From Cudoniella acicularis (lineage: Eukaryota; Ascomycota; Leotiomycetes; Helotiales; Helotiaceae), in assembly GCA_013054445.1 (NCBI GenBank), contig JAAMPI010000050.1, positions 1-64,000 on the forward strand: DNA of 64,000 nucleotides. Reading direction: 5' to 3'. The notes under the pieces are model-generated. The model had not been told where the DNA came from, did not search any database, and saw nothing but the letters and a program-made list of their open reading frames with translations. The position numbers and the translations under genes were made by a program. This document shows positions 26,191 through 37,980 of the stretch, one piece after another; within the stretch, counting starts at the first letter, position 1; each line of letters begins with the position of its first letter.

Positions 26191-27098
26191 TCTGTTAGCA
26201 AAAGATTTTACAATTGATAGGAAAAGATGGGTAGTTGAAAAATAGTCTAAATAGAAGATTGAGTGATGCTTGGAATTTGTTTTCGGTCAAAGAGTTGAGG
26301 AATCTGGTGGGGTCAGCTAAAAAAGTACAAAGACACCCCGGGTTACCAATTGCTGCATTCTACAGAAGCCTCAAAGCATACAACCATTCTTTGTTGTTCT
26401 CTATATTTTATGCGTTTGGCAAAGCCTCGGCACATGAATTTTATCTAATTTGTGGAATTTTCCGGGAGAATTTCTCTCTTACTGTTTACCGCTTTACCCA
26501 AGGCTTTAAGACAGTCGATTTGTCAGGGTTCTCATACTTAAATTATAGCTCGGTGCTAAAAATACGATCTCTGCTGGCCCTAAAATAAATTGATTACTAA
26601 TACAAGATAAAAAAACTCGTTTACTTAATACTTAGACTTGGAAAAAAGAGAAATTATTACTCTTTTCTTCTCCAAGATTGTTTTACAGCCTTAGTTCGAT
26701 TATGGGTGACATCGATTAGAATCTCTTCCTCAGAGCGGACGACTGAGCGAGAAGAGAGTTGGAGACTCTCCTAACGAGTCGAAACTTAGAGAACAAAGAC
26801 TTCAGTGAAGAACGGATTTTCCATCGAGCTTTTTTAATTTATGAAAGATTCACAAAGAGAAAAACAGATAAAGTCATTGTTTTTACTATCAAATCCTCTT
26901 CATGCCACCCTTTTTCTAACAAAACACATTGTTCATAACAAAGATTTCTATCGGGAAGAATAAAGTGAGAACAAATACTCTGAACATGTTATAAGTCTGA
27001 AGATAAATTTCAATTTCGAAATTAGAATTTCATATCCTGAGAAACACAAAACCTCTCGAGCCTCCCTACGACACAAGGCTTTGAAGAGCTACGAAAAA
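26191..27098. promoter_or_regulatory. Shared upstream region of the divergent coiled-coil and RING-type genes
   Basis: About 0.9 kb of AT-rich sequence between two head-to-head start codons. A frame at 26235-26588 lacks an ATG start and any domain, so I do not call it. Confidence 0.45.
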
Positions 27099-28373
27099 AT
27101 GGCCTGCAGGGACGTTCACCGATACTATCGAATTTGCGGCCATACTACTAGATTCATCGAACATGACACAGACTGTCAGCATCCGGACTCTTCCATTCCA
27201 AGTGCCGAAGGAGAACGAAATTGCTCGCCTCCGCTGTCACTACTATACACACCGGAATTCATAAATGATCGATGTGGAGAACCAAACTGCCGTGAAGATT
27301 TTGTATCTAATGAACATACCGAAGTCGAGGTCTCTAAATTCAGGACAATAGTTCGTAACTTTGAGAAGAATCACGAAGAAGAGTTCAAGTAAAGGGAAAA
27401 AGAAGACGAGATAGAAGGTCTGAATAATTGGCTTAAATGGGTCTATGACCTGCGAGTCTTGCAAATTAAAGCGATACAAGTCAGGCTACCTCACCCGCTT
27501 GAAATTGTGAGGATAGATTCTGATACTCCTCGCAGTGAGATACTCAGTGGATTTGTGGTAGAAACTGAAGATCCTCCAGATACCGATTGTCCTATGTGTT
27601 CTACCAGCCTCCACGATCAGCCTTTTGATGAATGGGGGTATCCGTCTAACGTGAAAGGTGGTGGGATTGTTCGCGCTTTGTCATGCCATCCAGAATATAT
27701 GATGCATATTGAATGTCTAGTCAAATGCATCTGGGAGAATGACCAGTGTCAAATATGCAGGAAAAAATGGAATTTTCTGTTTTTCAATGGAACCAAGCCC
27801 CGGTTATATAGGTGGATTCCTAATATGGGAAGAAATGGTAACCATGAAGTCCAGATCGATGGTTTTATCACACCGACTGAAAGCCTTTTGAGCAATCGTA
27901 GAAATCTCAAGCTAAGACTGTTTCAAAGAGATGATAGATGGGGAAAGCATAACGACTGGAAGGCACTTAATGAAGAACGGATAAATCAAGAAGAGGTAGA
28001 TATCCGAGAATTGTTTCATAGCGAAGAAGGACAAATATGGCTTAATCACGCAGGACAACAAATAAACCTTCAAGAATTGGGGACCAGGGTTCGGGGCCCT
28101 CTAAATTAGCCTGGAGAACCGGCAGGTCCTGTTGAAGTACCCGGAGAACAAATGCAAGTACAAATCAGTAACGCGTTACACGTTAACGAGGAGGCTGAAG
28201 AACGGCCGGAAAACCCGGAAGCCCCCCAAAAAGCCCCACCTCTTGTTCTCGAAGAGCATGATTCCGAATATAGGGAGAGCTACCAACAAGAAATTCATCG
28301 GGTGCCTACAGTCTATAGTGGGGCGTCTACAATTGTAGATATACATGTCGAAGATGATTCTCCGCATTTGTAG
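27099..28373 (+). pseudogene. RING-type zinc-finger protein with two in-frame stops
   Basis: From ATG 27099 (MACRDVHRYYRICGHTTRF) one frame runs to 28373, interrupted only by TAA at 27390-27392 and TAG at 28107-28109. The N-terminal part has a Cys/His-rich module (CGH ... C-Q-H ... C ... CGEPNC). The centre has a RING-like arrangement, DCPMCS ... ALSCHPEYMMHIEC ... DQCQIC, with plausible spacing for two zinc ions. Such proteins are often ubiquitin E3 ligases. The tail after the second stop is acidic and proline-rich (RPENPEAPQKAPPLVLEEHD). Both stops could come from CAA or CAG by single C-to-T changes, and the frame is otherwise undamaged over 1.27 kb. This is either a young pseudogene, a gene with stop readthrough, or a gene truncated to about 97 aa. 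Confidence 0.65.
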
Positions 28374-29332
28374 GCCCCTGATTGGCTGAGATGAAATGAG
28401 AATAGGAGAAAAAACTGACAAGAAAGAGCTTCTAAAATTTGAAGGATCAACTAGATAGAATACAAGGAAAACAAATTGAAGACAGTCTTGCATTCATTAT
28501 ATAATTCTTGGGTACAACCCTCAAACGATGTGTGATTTCAATAGCCGCGCCAGAGCCGGCTTTGGTCGCTAATTTACAGCGAGCTAGCCCCCGAAATTAG
28601 CGAACACCCGCCTATTGATCAGTGACCTTTCGCTCTGGGCCGTTTCTCAACGCTTCTAAATCAAATATATAGGACTCCCCCCCTCCCCAAAAAGCATATT
28701 CTACTTAAAAAAAAGCGTTTCCCAAAGCGTTAAATTGTCGCCTAGTTGTATAGCTTGTGTTTAGTCTGCGTTCAGTGCTCAGTAGAAATAAATCCGTGCT
28801 AAAAGTCGAGTCTCATTTTTTAAAAGTTTTAAACTTCGATCTTTTACCAATGATCTGGGCGACTTCAAAAAGTTTTGTTATTGCTAGAGAAATATTATCG
28901 AAATGTTGAGTAGTGTCTTCGCAGTGGGAAAAGGGGAGAGTCATGTGACTCTTGGCATGAAACCCACCCACGGACTTTCGCATGGACTTTCGAGGCATTT
29001 AGATATCTTAATTGACAGCTGATAAGAAACCTTCGAGCTGCCGAAATTGTAACAAACAATGGTGTTCTCTTAGGTTTCCCTGAATTCAAGGCGCACTGCG
29101 GCGCTCGAATTCAGAGAGTAGTTTGGGTTTTGCAAGACTGGACCAAGCTCATAAGATAGGATTGAAGAGGAATTTGACACTGAGGCTAATCTTTGGTTTG
29201 TTCTAATTATTCCTGATGATTTTGTTCTACACAGCCTTAAATTGAGTCGAGTTCTGTTCCCATCCGTTGGTCTTCAAGAGCCAAAGATATTCGAGTATCT
29301 CTTGGACGAAATATTATGAGGGCTACGTAAAG

Positions 29333-29375
29333 AGGCTCCAATTAGGTTTCCCTGCATCTTGTAAGTGATTGTTAT
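29333..29375 (+). repeat. Direct repeat, copy 1 (43 bp)
   Basis: AGGCTCCAAT...GTGATTGTTAT here is matched by 29623-29665 with five mismatches by eye. The copies are 290 bp apart. Confidence 0.75.
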
Positions 29376-29622
29376 GTATCGGCGCCGCACACGCTGTTTA
29401 AACTTTGGCCTGACCGGGTACGGGAGGCCGTGGTGTTCACGAACTTTTGAGAGAACTGATAGGATTCCAAGCCCTATTTTCAGAAGCGTGGCCACAGCGA
29501 GGTCGCTTGAGCGACGACGATGAAGTTATTGATAGAAGGTGCAGGAACCCAGGCACAGGGGAGCTAGCTTATTTATAGGCTAAGCGAGATCCAATCCGAC
29601 CAATAAAACAGCTCCATTTACG

Positions 29623-29665
29623 AGGCTCCAATCATGTTACCCCGCATCTTGGAAGTGATTGTTAT
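29623..29665 (+). repeat. Direct repeat, copy 2 (43 bp)
   Basis: Second copy of the unit at 29333-29375. Mismatches are mostly transitions and scattered singles, as in an old local duplication. Confidence 0.75.
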
Positions 29666-30754
29666 CCGCTGCACAAAGAAGTTGGAATTGTGTTGCATCA
29701 CAGTTTCAGCTGAGGGCCTGTAGGATTCGTCAAAACCTGCCTCATCCACTGGAAAATTAGCTCAAGCGCCACCACCCACACCACTATCATCGACCCCCGC
29801 GTCTTTTGTTTGTTAGTTTTATCATCCACGTAACGATTCAGGATAAGAGGGGATCAATATGCAAGAGATCGCTGATTAGGAACGCCTTTTCAATTGGGGT
29901 CGAAAAACTATTCGTTATGAATAATTTCGAGCCTCCTCTCAAGATTTAGGCTAAATTTAGAGAGGGCTTGCTACTGACATAAAACCTTTGCCTCATTGTA
30001 GGTCTAAACCCAATTGAGTAGTGACTCGTGTCGAGTGGAGGAAAACATAGAGCCTCATCATGTCGCATTTATATGAACGGCAATTGAGATGAATTTTATA
30101 ACTAGCTTACCATTAATGCATGAAGTTCCAACTCTCCATTTATAATGCGATTAATTTGAATGGATGAAGCCCCGATGACTGTGTTATCTACTTGAGTCCA
30201 ATGTTCAGTCGAAATGCAGTGAAAAGAACTGCTGGAAGACAGTTTGACAGTGAAAGCGAGACTTCCACACCTTCTAACCTTGGCTGCAGTTCTGGCTAGA
30301 AGGAGCTTCCGGGAAAAGCAACTCCGCTTGCACACACACATGATCTACAGTTTACGGCCTTGGGGCCATAAACTTATGTCCTTTTTGCGCAGAGCCTCGC
30401 TGTGAAACTGTTTTGTTTTTGGTACCCTAGCGTCGTCTTCCTGGCTGCATATGTGAACACAAATAAAATGGCGGGAAAAACGCCTCAAAAGCATAGTCAA
30501 ACAGTTATCTTCCATATTGTGCTTCATCGAGGAGGCAATGTATGATGCACATCCAGCACAGAATGCATGGGCACATGTTGCAAATATTTTATCTTCCTCC
30601 AGCTATAAGATAGCCTTGACCCTTGGGTTCTTGGAAATTACTTTTGGTTCCCTGCTTGTCTGCTGGGTTCATACTCCTTCCCCCGCACAAAAATTACCAA
30701 CAGCCTTACTCAAAATTCGGCCCTCACCACATGCAGATCTTCCATTCTTCTAAC

Positions 30755-31749
30755 ATGGCCGATCATGAGCAAAAGTCCTTCGAACGGCAACAACGGAGAG
30801 TTCATCATGTCCCGTTGCCAAAATGGTTTGTCGGTGTTCGCATCGCGCAAATCGTACTTGCCATTCTATGTGCAGGTCTCGCAGCTTATGTCACCAAGAA
30901 TCTTCCATGGCTGGAGACCAGCGATCTGATGGTTTTTACTGTACTTCGCCCTTTCGTTTTTCATATCATTCCAATTTCTGAGACAAGTGCGCTTCTTGAA
31001 TCATAATTCTTGTGGCGAGTTGAAGTCAATACTTCCATAGAGAGAGTCTGGGAGATCACTGAATTTCCCAAGTTGTCTTCTATTGCAAGTAAATCCAAAC
31101 GCATGAAGCATCTACGACTATTCGCTCTTCGCTGGCGATAAGTAGCTAATATATTACATACAGGGCTTCTGCACCGCGGTCGCTATCTTATACTTTATCC
31201 TCACAACATTCTTCTTCCCCGCCCTATACATCTACTGGATTGTATTGCTTTTCGAAATTTTATTTCCCTTATTTTGGGCACCAGCATTCCTCGCACTCGC
31301 ATTCGAAATTGCTATCGTGACAGAGGCAACTCATGTCGCCACTGAAGTCGAAGACGATATCACAGCGAAGTATCTTGGTCATGAGTTCTCAATCGACCTG
31401 TTCAAACATACAAAGCTTGCAGGAGATGCTGCCTGCGTCTTGGCTGCGATACTTTTGTAAGAATAAGATGCCTCCGAAACTTTCAAGTTTTGTTCACTTC
31501 TAATGAGTAATTAGTATACTCTGCTGCATGAATTTCGTAACTTTCAGCCTCCGACTAAGGCGCTTTCGCAAAGACGGAGGGAAGTGCTTCAAAGCCAGGT
31601 ACAAGGGCTCACCACAGACTGTTTACAACCCTGCAACTGGCGATATGGAGAAGCAGGTCCAAATGGGAACACAGCCGATGGAAGGTGGCATCAACGAATA
31701 CCAAAAGAATGGTGTTATCTATACCGAGACTCCTGAACTCCAGATGTAG
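30755..31749 (+). CDS. MARVEL-like four-helix membrane protein
   Basis: My exons are 30755-30940, 31041-31088, 31164-31456 and 31515-31749, giving about 253 aa. Hydrophobic segments are VRIAQIVLAILCAGLAAYV, then AVAILYFILTTFFFPALYIY, then LFEILFPLFWAPAFLALAF, and a fourth created by splicing at 31456/31515 (CVLAAILLFILCCMNF). The soluble N-terminus (MADHEQKSFERQQRRVHHV) and hydrophilic C-terminal tail (RLRRFRKDGG onwards) would both face the cytosol. Four segments with short loops and the R-x-x-Q-x-V-L start of helix 1 fit fungal MARVEL-domain proteins of membrane microdomains. The 48-nt second exon is the weakest part: it has GT-AG borders and keeps the frame but is not hydrophobic. The substrate or partner is unknown. 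The gene looks intact. Confidence 0.65.
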
Positions 31750-32971
31750 GATTAGTTGGAATTTTGACGAACACCGTCTTGGGATGAGAGAATGGAACGG
31801 CCTTGGATTTTCAAAGCATCAATTTTGATCACGAATTCAACGTTTGGGATACGCTTGACAGGGACAGTGGGGCTTCTTTTCTGAAGGACTTGTCAAACTG
31901 ACATTAAAATTGGATCATCCTCTTGTGTTTCCTGGGTCACAAATTTCGAAATGGGGGTCAAATTCTGGTTTTTTTTTAAAGGAATAAAGAATTATGTCGC
32001 GACTTTAGGTCTGCTGAACCATTTTACCGACATGTTATAGCGTATAGTCGCTTCAGCTCAACGTGTGAGCCCCTGTAACTTTGCGAGTAATTGCGCAAAA
32101 CTCTGCCTCGCTGCGCAGAAACAACAACCCGTATCTTTCGCAAACTTGATCGAACAACGGCTTTATACCAAAAAATCTACGCGGACTCGCGCAGTTATTT
32201 TCGCAATATTTATCAAACAGGATGTTCGTGTGTTTAAGCAAGCCGCCCAGAAGTACAGGAACGAGTAAGCAAAGTCTCAGTGGTTCAGGGGTTGCTCGCT
32301 AATTTGAGTACTTTAGCGAGCTATCCCTTTCCAAAGCAAAACCCCTTCTCTTGCACTTTTTTACTATTTCCCTCATTTTACCGCATTACGCACAACACTT
32401 TAGAAGCAATCAGCTAAATGATCGAAAATATTGTGCGAAATGTCTAAATGTCTTCACACTTTTGTGAGAGAGACTTCTCCGCGCCAGGGGTTCAGGTTCA
32501 CCGTTCAGGGGATCAAATATGGTCATCTCATCTTGGCTTAGCAGTATGTCGAACAATTATCGCTACCTAGCATAATATTCACGGAGAAGGGCACTTTTTT
32601 CCTACCCTTCAATGTCTTCGTGCTTCTGATCACATAAAGCAGCTAGGCTCTCATTTCCTTAGCTTCATAACCAATCAAATCTCGCACTCCTTGATTCACT
32701 AAATGGCTCGGTAATATGTAGTGTAGTATTTTGATTGGTTGTTGCGTTCATGGACTTGGTCGCCTTTTTGTTTTACTTTACATGCAAATTCCATATAACA
32801 AATTCCTTCCAAGTTAAATTTTCCACTGAACCTGCGGTCATGACCCGCTAGATCCTCGGATATTATTCTCATGTCATCTTGTTAGAGCAGCACCATGTTA
32901 CTAATCTTCTTCCCCAAGCAGAGTCCGAAATCCGTCAGAAAAACAATCGTAGGGTGTGAACAACCTTCCGT
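31750..32971. other. Intergenic with a short hairpin motif
   Basis: About 1.2 kb without a supported gene. A perfect 9-bp inverted repeat, GCTCGCTAA / TTAGCGAGC, lies at 32294-32302 and 32313-32321. The upstream frame 32065-32268 is open but unrecognised and may be part of the same decayed element. Confidence 0.4.
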
Positions 32972-33832
32972 TCAGATCACACTCCGCTGTAACCTCAAGG
33001 TAGGGAATGTAAAACCAACCTGTCTCAAGGTTTCGAGGTTTGCGAGTAAGAAAGCTACGGAGGAATACTTTGGTTCGCGCGGTACCAAAGATACTCTCTC
33101 GTGCTCTACTAACACATCTTTCCCCTTATGTTCGTGCACAGGATGTTTGACAGTCAGTACCGAGATCATAGTTTTAACTCCCTTCAACTGTGTAATTAAA
33201 ATTGGAAAATAGTCTTTTTGAATAGTCTCGGCTAGGCTGATACACTCAGAGGTCATCGCGTGAACGTTCCGTCGATACCTGTCGCGATGGAGTCTTTGGT
33301 GATAAGTCGGAAGTGGGTTTTCTGGATATTCGATGATGGAGAAATCCGAGGTAATCTCCAAAAGTGAGGGGAAAACGTTGGATTTGATCATGCTGCTACT
33401 GATGAGAATAATACGTGATGCCGGCAAGGTATGTTCCCATACTTGCCGTCTTAATTCAGTCGAAAGCTGTGGGAAATGTCGAAACACGGGATCTTCATGA
33501 GCGTTCTCGGTCCCAATTGGCCACTCGACAAGTTGACTAACCCAGCGAAACGGGGCGAGACTTCTGTCAGGATAATAGGCTATCGGCGAGTTGGTAATAA
33601 TCCAGTCTACTTGGGATAAGTTAGCGACCTAACTGTTGAATCGTTGATGGCCCGGTTCTTCTCACCTTCATTATATATGAATCTTTCAGTTCGTCCATAC
33701 TCCTGGAAATTTTGCAGTTGTAATGATTTAGCAATTTTCTCTTGTTCCTCAAACGCAGAACTGTCTAAATAAACGCCAGAATGTCGCCGGGTTTAGATTT
33801 CCGGACCTCGTACCTTCGTATGTGTCCTCCAT
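32972..33832 (-). CDS. 2EXR-domain protein, internally shortened copy
   Basis: My exons, 5' to 3', are 33832-33814, 33764-33666 and 33609-32972, giving 251 aa. Both introns have good signals: GTACGA...TTTATTTAG, and GTGAGA...CGCTAAC...CAAG. The N-terminus leads to RFIYNEVDWIITNSP. The 2EXR core is FRHFPQLSTELRRQVWEHTLPASRIILI at about residues 78-105. The C-terminal part (ILITQLKGVKTM, LVPREPKYSSVAFLL) matches the 3' part of the copies at 37.0 and 41.7 kb. Compared with the copy at 17921, the central block (the C-K/R-ESR helix and the leucine-rich segment) is missing, as if about 150-180 codons had been deleted in frame. No stop or frameshift was found. Function is unknown. Confidence 0.7.
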
Positions 33833-35574
33833 TGTCGTTATTTTAGGCTGATGTGACGAGGAGGGATTGTTGAATGCTTAGCTGGTCCGAATTTGTCATA
33901 GGCAAAGGGAGGGAAGATGTTTAGAGTTTGACTTGAGATCGAGTATGCCAAGGACAAGGGTGTAGAGTTGTGAAGAGGGGTGTCCTTGGGGAAAGAAGAG
34001 AAAGCAAAATGTCTGCGAGAGTCCTATGGATACGAGAAAGACGCGTTGCTATGTGACTACGCTAGTAAGCGAAGTTGAGGCGGCCAAACAAAGAACGACT
34101 ATAGACTAAATTTAACTTGGCATCCCTCCGTATAGTTTGAATCTTTAGCGTGCGAAGCAGGAATTTCCTTTCTCAAGGCTCCTGTATCAAATTTCGACCG
34201 AAGCCTCGCGAAATTCTCTGTACGCATAGGACATAAATTCCGGGCTAGATATATTCTGAGCTTTTCCTTCAGCCTCGAATGACAATTTGTCCTTTTTTTT
34301 ATGGAAAGGAGGACCCATATTCTCCCCCTCCCCCCTCATCTCTCGCTTATTCACATCGACTTAAGCAGCGCTAGTGGCGTGCAGCGAATCCGTGCGCGCA
34401 CTCAGTGCATTCAATGTAAGATCTTACTTAAGAAAGATAGTTTACTTTCAGTGTGGTGCTCGCTCTTCTTGTTTGAATTCTTTGCTAAGAAGAATGTTTA
34501 AAACGAAAGCGCCTATTGCGCATAACGCGTTGTGCACCAGAAGAGAGTGATGCTCTGTGCACGCTATATTGTTGGTGAGAAGTGCCCTGTAATACAGGCA
34601 CTCTAGCGCAAACCTCAATTGGTAGAAGCCTGTAGATCGCTATAATTTCACGAGGACGCTTTTGTGGTTGCGCCACTCGTTAAACAAAACCCTAGTGGGT
34701 TATACTGTAATTAATATCAACCTACTACTTTTATATCTTACAGTTTACACATAATTAATTGATCGCAGTATATTTTCAAATAAATTGTTGCTGTTGCAGC
34801 AATTGTGGTCTCTCGCCCCTGATTCTATTCACGGTGCTAAGCGAGAAGAGGGGTAATTATTGGAAAAAGGGACAGAATATAGATTTCCGAATTCTTAAAA
34901 AGCTTAGATTTCAGGAGATTATGCGCGTATTCAATAGTCGAGGGTAGGAGAAACACTCTCAAATCATGATGCATAAGTCCAAAAGAACTGTCGAGAATAG
35001 GCAAATTCCGTAGTCTTGTGGGTACCTAGGAAGTGGTAGGCGCGGGCCGATTTCTTACCATATGGGATTGAATGAAGAATTTCTTATTTTTTTAAGGATG
35101 AGCGAATGGCGCGTTTTTTCGTCGGTTTTTGAGAAGAAGGGCAGGTGACTCTTTGGTTGTGGGGATGTTTTGTGTGCAGGGTTTGATCCAGTCAAACCAC
35201 CAGTCTTTAGTTGAAAGTGTGAAATCACTTTATTTTCGCAAATTGACCACAAATTCATTTCGCAGCATATACGATTGCATGAAAAATGGGTAAGGGTTAT
35301 TTAGTAACCTATTTTGTTATAATCTTTAACACGCTTTATGATGCGGATGTTTTGAACCGCTGTGACCGATTTTTCGTGTTGACCCCTACCAAGAGATTTG
35401 GCAGGGAAGTTTTGATGACATCTAAAGAAAATAAAGATTCTGCTTTAAATAGGAAACCCAAGGAATTATAAGAGATCTCACTTCATTGAAGGAATTGCTT
35501 TTGGCTTTAAAATTAAAACCAGATCTAAGAGGTTATGTAAGAGCTTAACATTTATGATTTGTCGTACAAAAAGG
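33833..35574. other. Intergenic, no supported gene
   Basis: About 1.7 kb. The promoter of the minus-strand 2EXR gene should lie just to the right of 33832. Short frames near 34301-34676 are open on both strands but lack features. AT-rich patches lie near 34700-34800. Confidence 0.4.
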
Positions 35575-37049
35575 TCATGGCAATGCCCAATCAGAAAAGC
35601 TTCCCTGCTGGTCACCCATATCCCGTAAATCCTCGTCCCCGAAAAGCTCTTTAAGACTCTCAAAGTCCATCAGTGGCGTCATAGGTGTTCCGTCAGAGTA
35701 AGCCAAGATCTCGAGGTTGACTTCCGGAAGATACAAAATCGCCTTGTCCTCGGGTTCCCCAGCTTTACTCAGATAGAAAGCGACATTGTAATATTTTGGA
35801 TTAATCGGGATTAACTACTGATAGTAGTGTTCTGATTGCTCTTGGTAATCACGCGTCTTCTCCGCAATCATAACCACCTCAAATTCAATGCCTTTCAATC
35901 GCTCTAATACAAGCGGCTAGATATCCTTCTTAACTCGGCTTGCAAGATTGCGGTAGTGTGCTAGTTGAGCTCTTATTTCCCCGAGTGATCGCTTTTCGTC
36001 ATCCCATATGTGGAAGTCGTTTGTGATGTTGAGATTGCAGAATTCCTGACCTAAGAGTCTTACATTGATGAGAACGGTTGAAAGATACTTTTTCCTCTGA
36101 CGGAATTCATAGTATCCAAGGACAGTGCTGAGAGTACGAAGTTGCGGAGCAGATGATGCTATGTTCAGGATGGTTGTAATTGGTGTATCTCCTGTATGCC
36201 CGGTATATTGGAACGCAATGTGATAGAACCGAGAAAGATCTAGCCGGCATTCCGAATTTTCAAGAGCAGTCGCAATGGACCTTCCTATTAGCAAAGTGTC
36301 TATTTGAGGTGATTGCAATTTCAGGAACCTTCTCCCCACTCAAAGGAAGCTTAGAAGGGACATTCTCATCCAAGTACTTCGGGTCAAATTGAAGTGTGAT
36401 AGTGAGAGGTTTGCATTCTTGCAAAAACGCGTCATAAGACCCTCTACACGTCAAAATAAAGCGCCACTCGTCCGATTCTCTTCGATAGCCTCCATTCCAA
36501 AATTTCAGAGTGGGAGTCTGAAGGTGGGTGCTGATTTGCAATTGCATCTTTCGAGGATCTGGCAGTGCAAGCTTCCAGATCTTGAGTCTAAGCTCTGGGG
36601 GGTCAAATTTTTTCGTGGCTTTCGTCTGCTTCGAAAGGGGTTCAATGACACATTCCTCAGAAGCCAATACTGGAAGATTTCTTCTGTTGGTAGAAAAAGT
36701 CCCATTTTGAAGTAAGAACATAGCTTCTGTTGTTAAAAGCCAGTCATCTACGCAAGGTCAGAAAAAGTTAAAGTAGTAGTGTGCACTATAAAATTTACTC
36801 ACCAGGATTATAGATGAAGTCTTCGTTGTCACCGTATTCGTAAAAATCTATCAGAAGTGTGATGTTTTGTAGTTTGTTGAGTTCAGATGCGTCTTCGCAA
36901 GATGTCACAAGACTCAAATCAGTGGGAACATGACTGTCTATACCCTCTTCCGAAGTTTCAAGACCCCATCGCTCTGCATCCGGGAGTCCAGGGTTTGGTT
37001 TCCACTCGAGGACCGAGTTAGTGTCCCACTGTTGATTCGAATCTGCCAT
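35575..37049 (-). pseudogene. 2EXR-domain protein, frameshifted with two TAG stops
   Basis: Exon 1 (37049-36803) begins MADSNQQWDTNSVLEW and ends with DNEDFIYNP. A 55-bp intron joins it to DDWLLTTEAMFLLQNG. The 2EXR core follows: FDPPELRLKIWKLALPDPRKMQLQI. Near 36310-36340 the frame shifts: KLPLSGEKVPEIAI in one frame hands over to SPQIDTLLIGRSIATALE in another. A very short 40-nt GT-AG segment there could be a mini-intron, but I favour an indel. Two TAG codons then interrupt an otherwise open frame, after RNLASRVKKDI (about 35917) and about 33 codons later. Matching sequence continues to a TGA at 35575-35577, including LIPINPKYYNVAFYLS and LEILAYSDGTPM. Both stops fit CAG-to-TAG. I count about 440 codons in total. 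Confidence 0.65.
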
Positions 37050-37980
37050 GTTTGACAAACTCGAGTTGGTGTGCGATATTCATGGGGTCCTGCTTAACGG
37101 TGCCGGAAATAGTTCGCTGCCGGAGGTCGTGTTTCGTTGAAGACCCGAAGCGTAATGGCAGGCTGCGATTGAGAAGTAGCTGGTCCTGGGAGTTGCCCTT
37201 TTATAGAGGAGACAGATTTGTCGCTAGTAACTAGGGCACGATGAAGCAAGTGAGAGCGGGGGTATTGAATGCGCCGATGTTGTCCGGGAAACAGCAATGG
37301 GCAATTCGCGGTGAAAATTGTATTATGACTTAGTGAATTGGTATTTCACAAAGTTTCATGCTTTTGAATTATAAATTATTTTTATCGTTCCACGGCTGAG
37401 CCCAGATAGGTCTCCAAGGTTTAATAAAGGTTACCTAACACCTTATTGAATTGGGAATTAATTGAAAACCTGCATAGTTCCTTCAGAGGAAGAAAAAATG
37501 GGGCCGACCAGGTAAAGAAACTACTGGAATAAATCTTGCTAGCATTTGTCATTTGGCTACCAATGCACCATGGCCTGCAGAGTGACTCTGACACCTGATG
37601 ATGGAGAAAACACCCACCTGTGATTTTTCAATATCGAGTGGAGACTAGAAAGGCAAGGCTCTATGATGTGGACAATATATCTACCGGTAAAATGCCTCGC
37701 ACACCGCGCCGAGGAGTGATTTCGGTTGAAATCGTCCGCGAAAAACTCGAGTACAGCAGTAGCTACGTGTTGAATTCAAACATTCCACAAAGACCTAGAA
37801 CACTGGCTACCGAGAGATGTTTCGTACCACGACCTTCGAAGACTAGAAGAGCCAGGGAGCGGAACTGCTCTCATGATTTTCGTGTTCTGTAAATTCGAGA
37901 CAACTGCTAGAGTAACTCAATATTATAATCTTCCACGCCTTGAGCTGGCCATAATAAAAATAAAAACCATTGATATTGTT
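37050..37980. other. Intergenic between 2EXR relic and HET gene
   Basis: About 0.9 kb with the relic's promoter to the right of 37049. No supported gene. A plus-strand frame at 37620-37892 is unrecognised. Confidence 0.45.

Larger units (their letters stand above)
28374..30754. other. Repeat-bearing intergenic region
   Basis: About 2.4 kb with no supported gene. It contains an inverted TCGCT/AGCGA motif at 28567-28585 resembling one at 32294-32321, and a 43-bp direct repeat (29333-29375 and 29623-29665). Minus-strand frames at 28813-29089 carry no recognised domain. Decayed mobile DNA is a reasonable guess. Confidence 0.4.

Noticed and set aside
26235..26588. 117-aa frame between the coiled-coil and RING-type genes
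   Set aside because: It starts with a non-ATG codon, lies in the shared promoter and shows no domain or homologous feature.
36300..36345. 40-nt mini-intron in the 37.0-kb 2EXR relic
   Set aside because: It would be shorter than the other introns here (mostly 48 bp or more), lacks a branch point, and two later TAG stops would remain.
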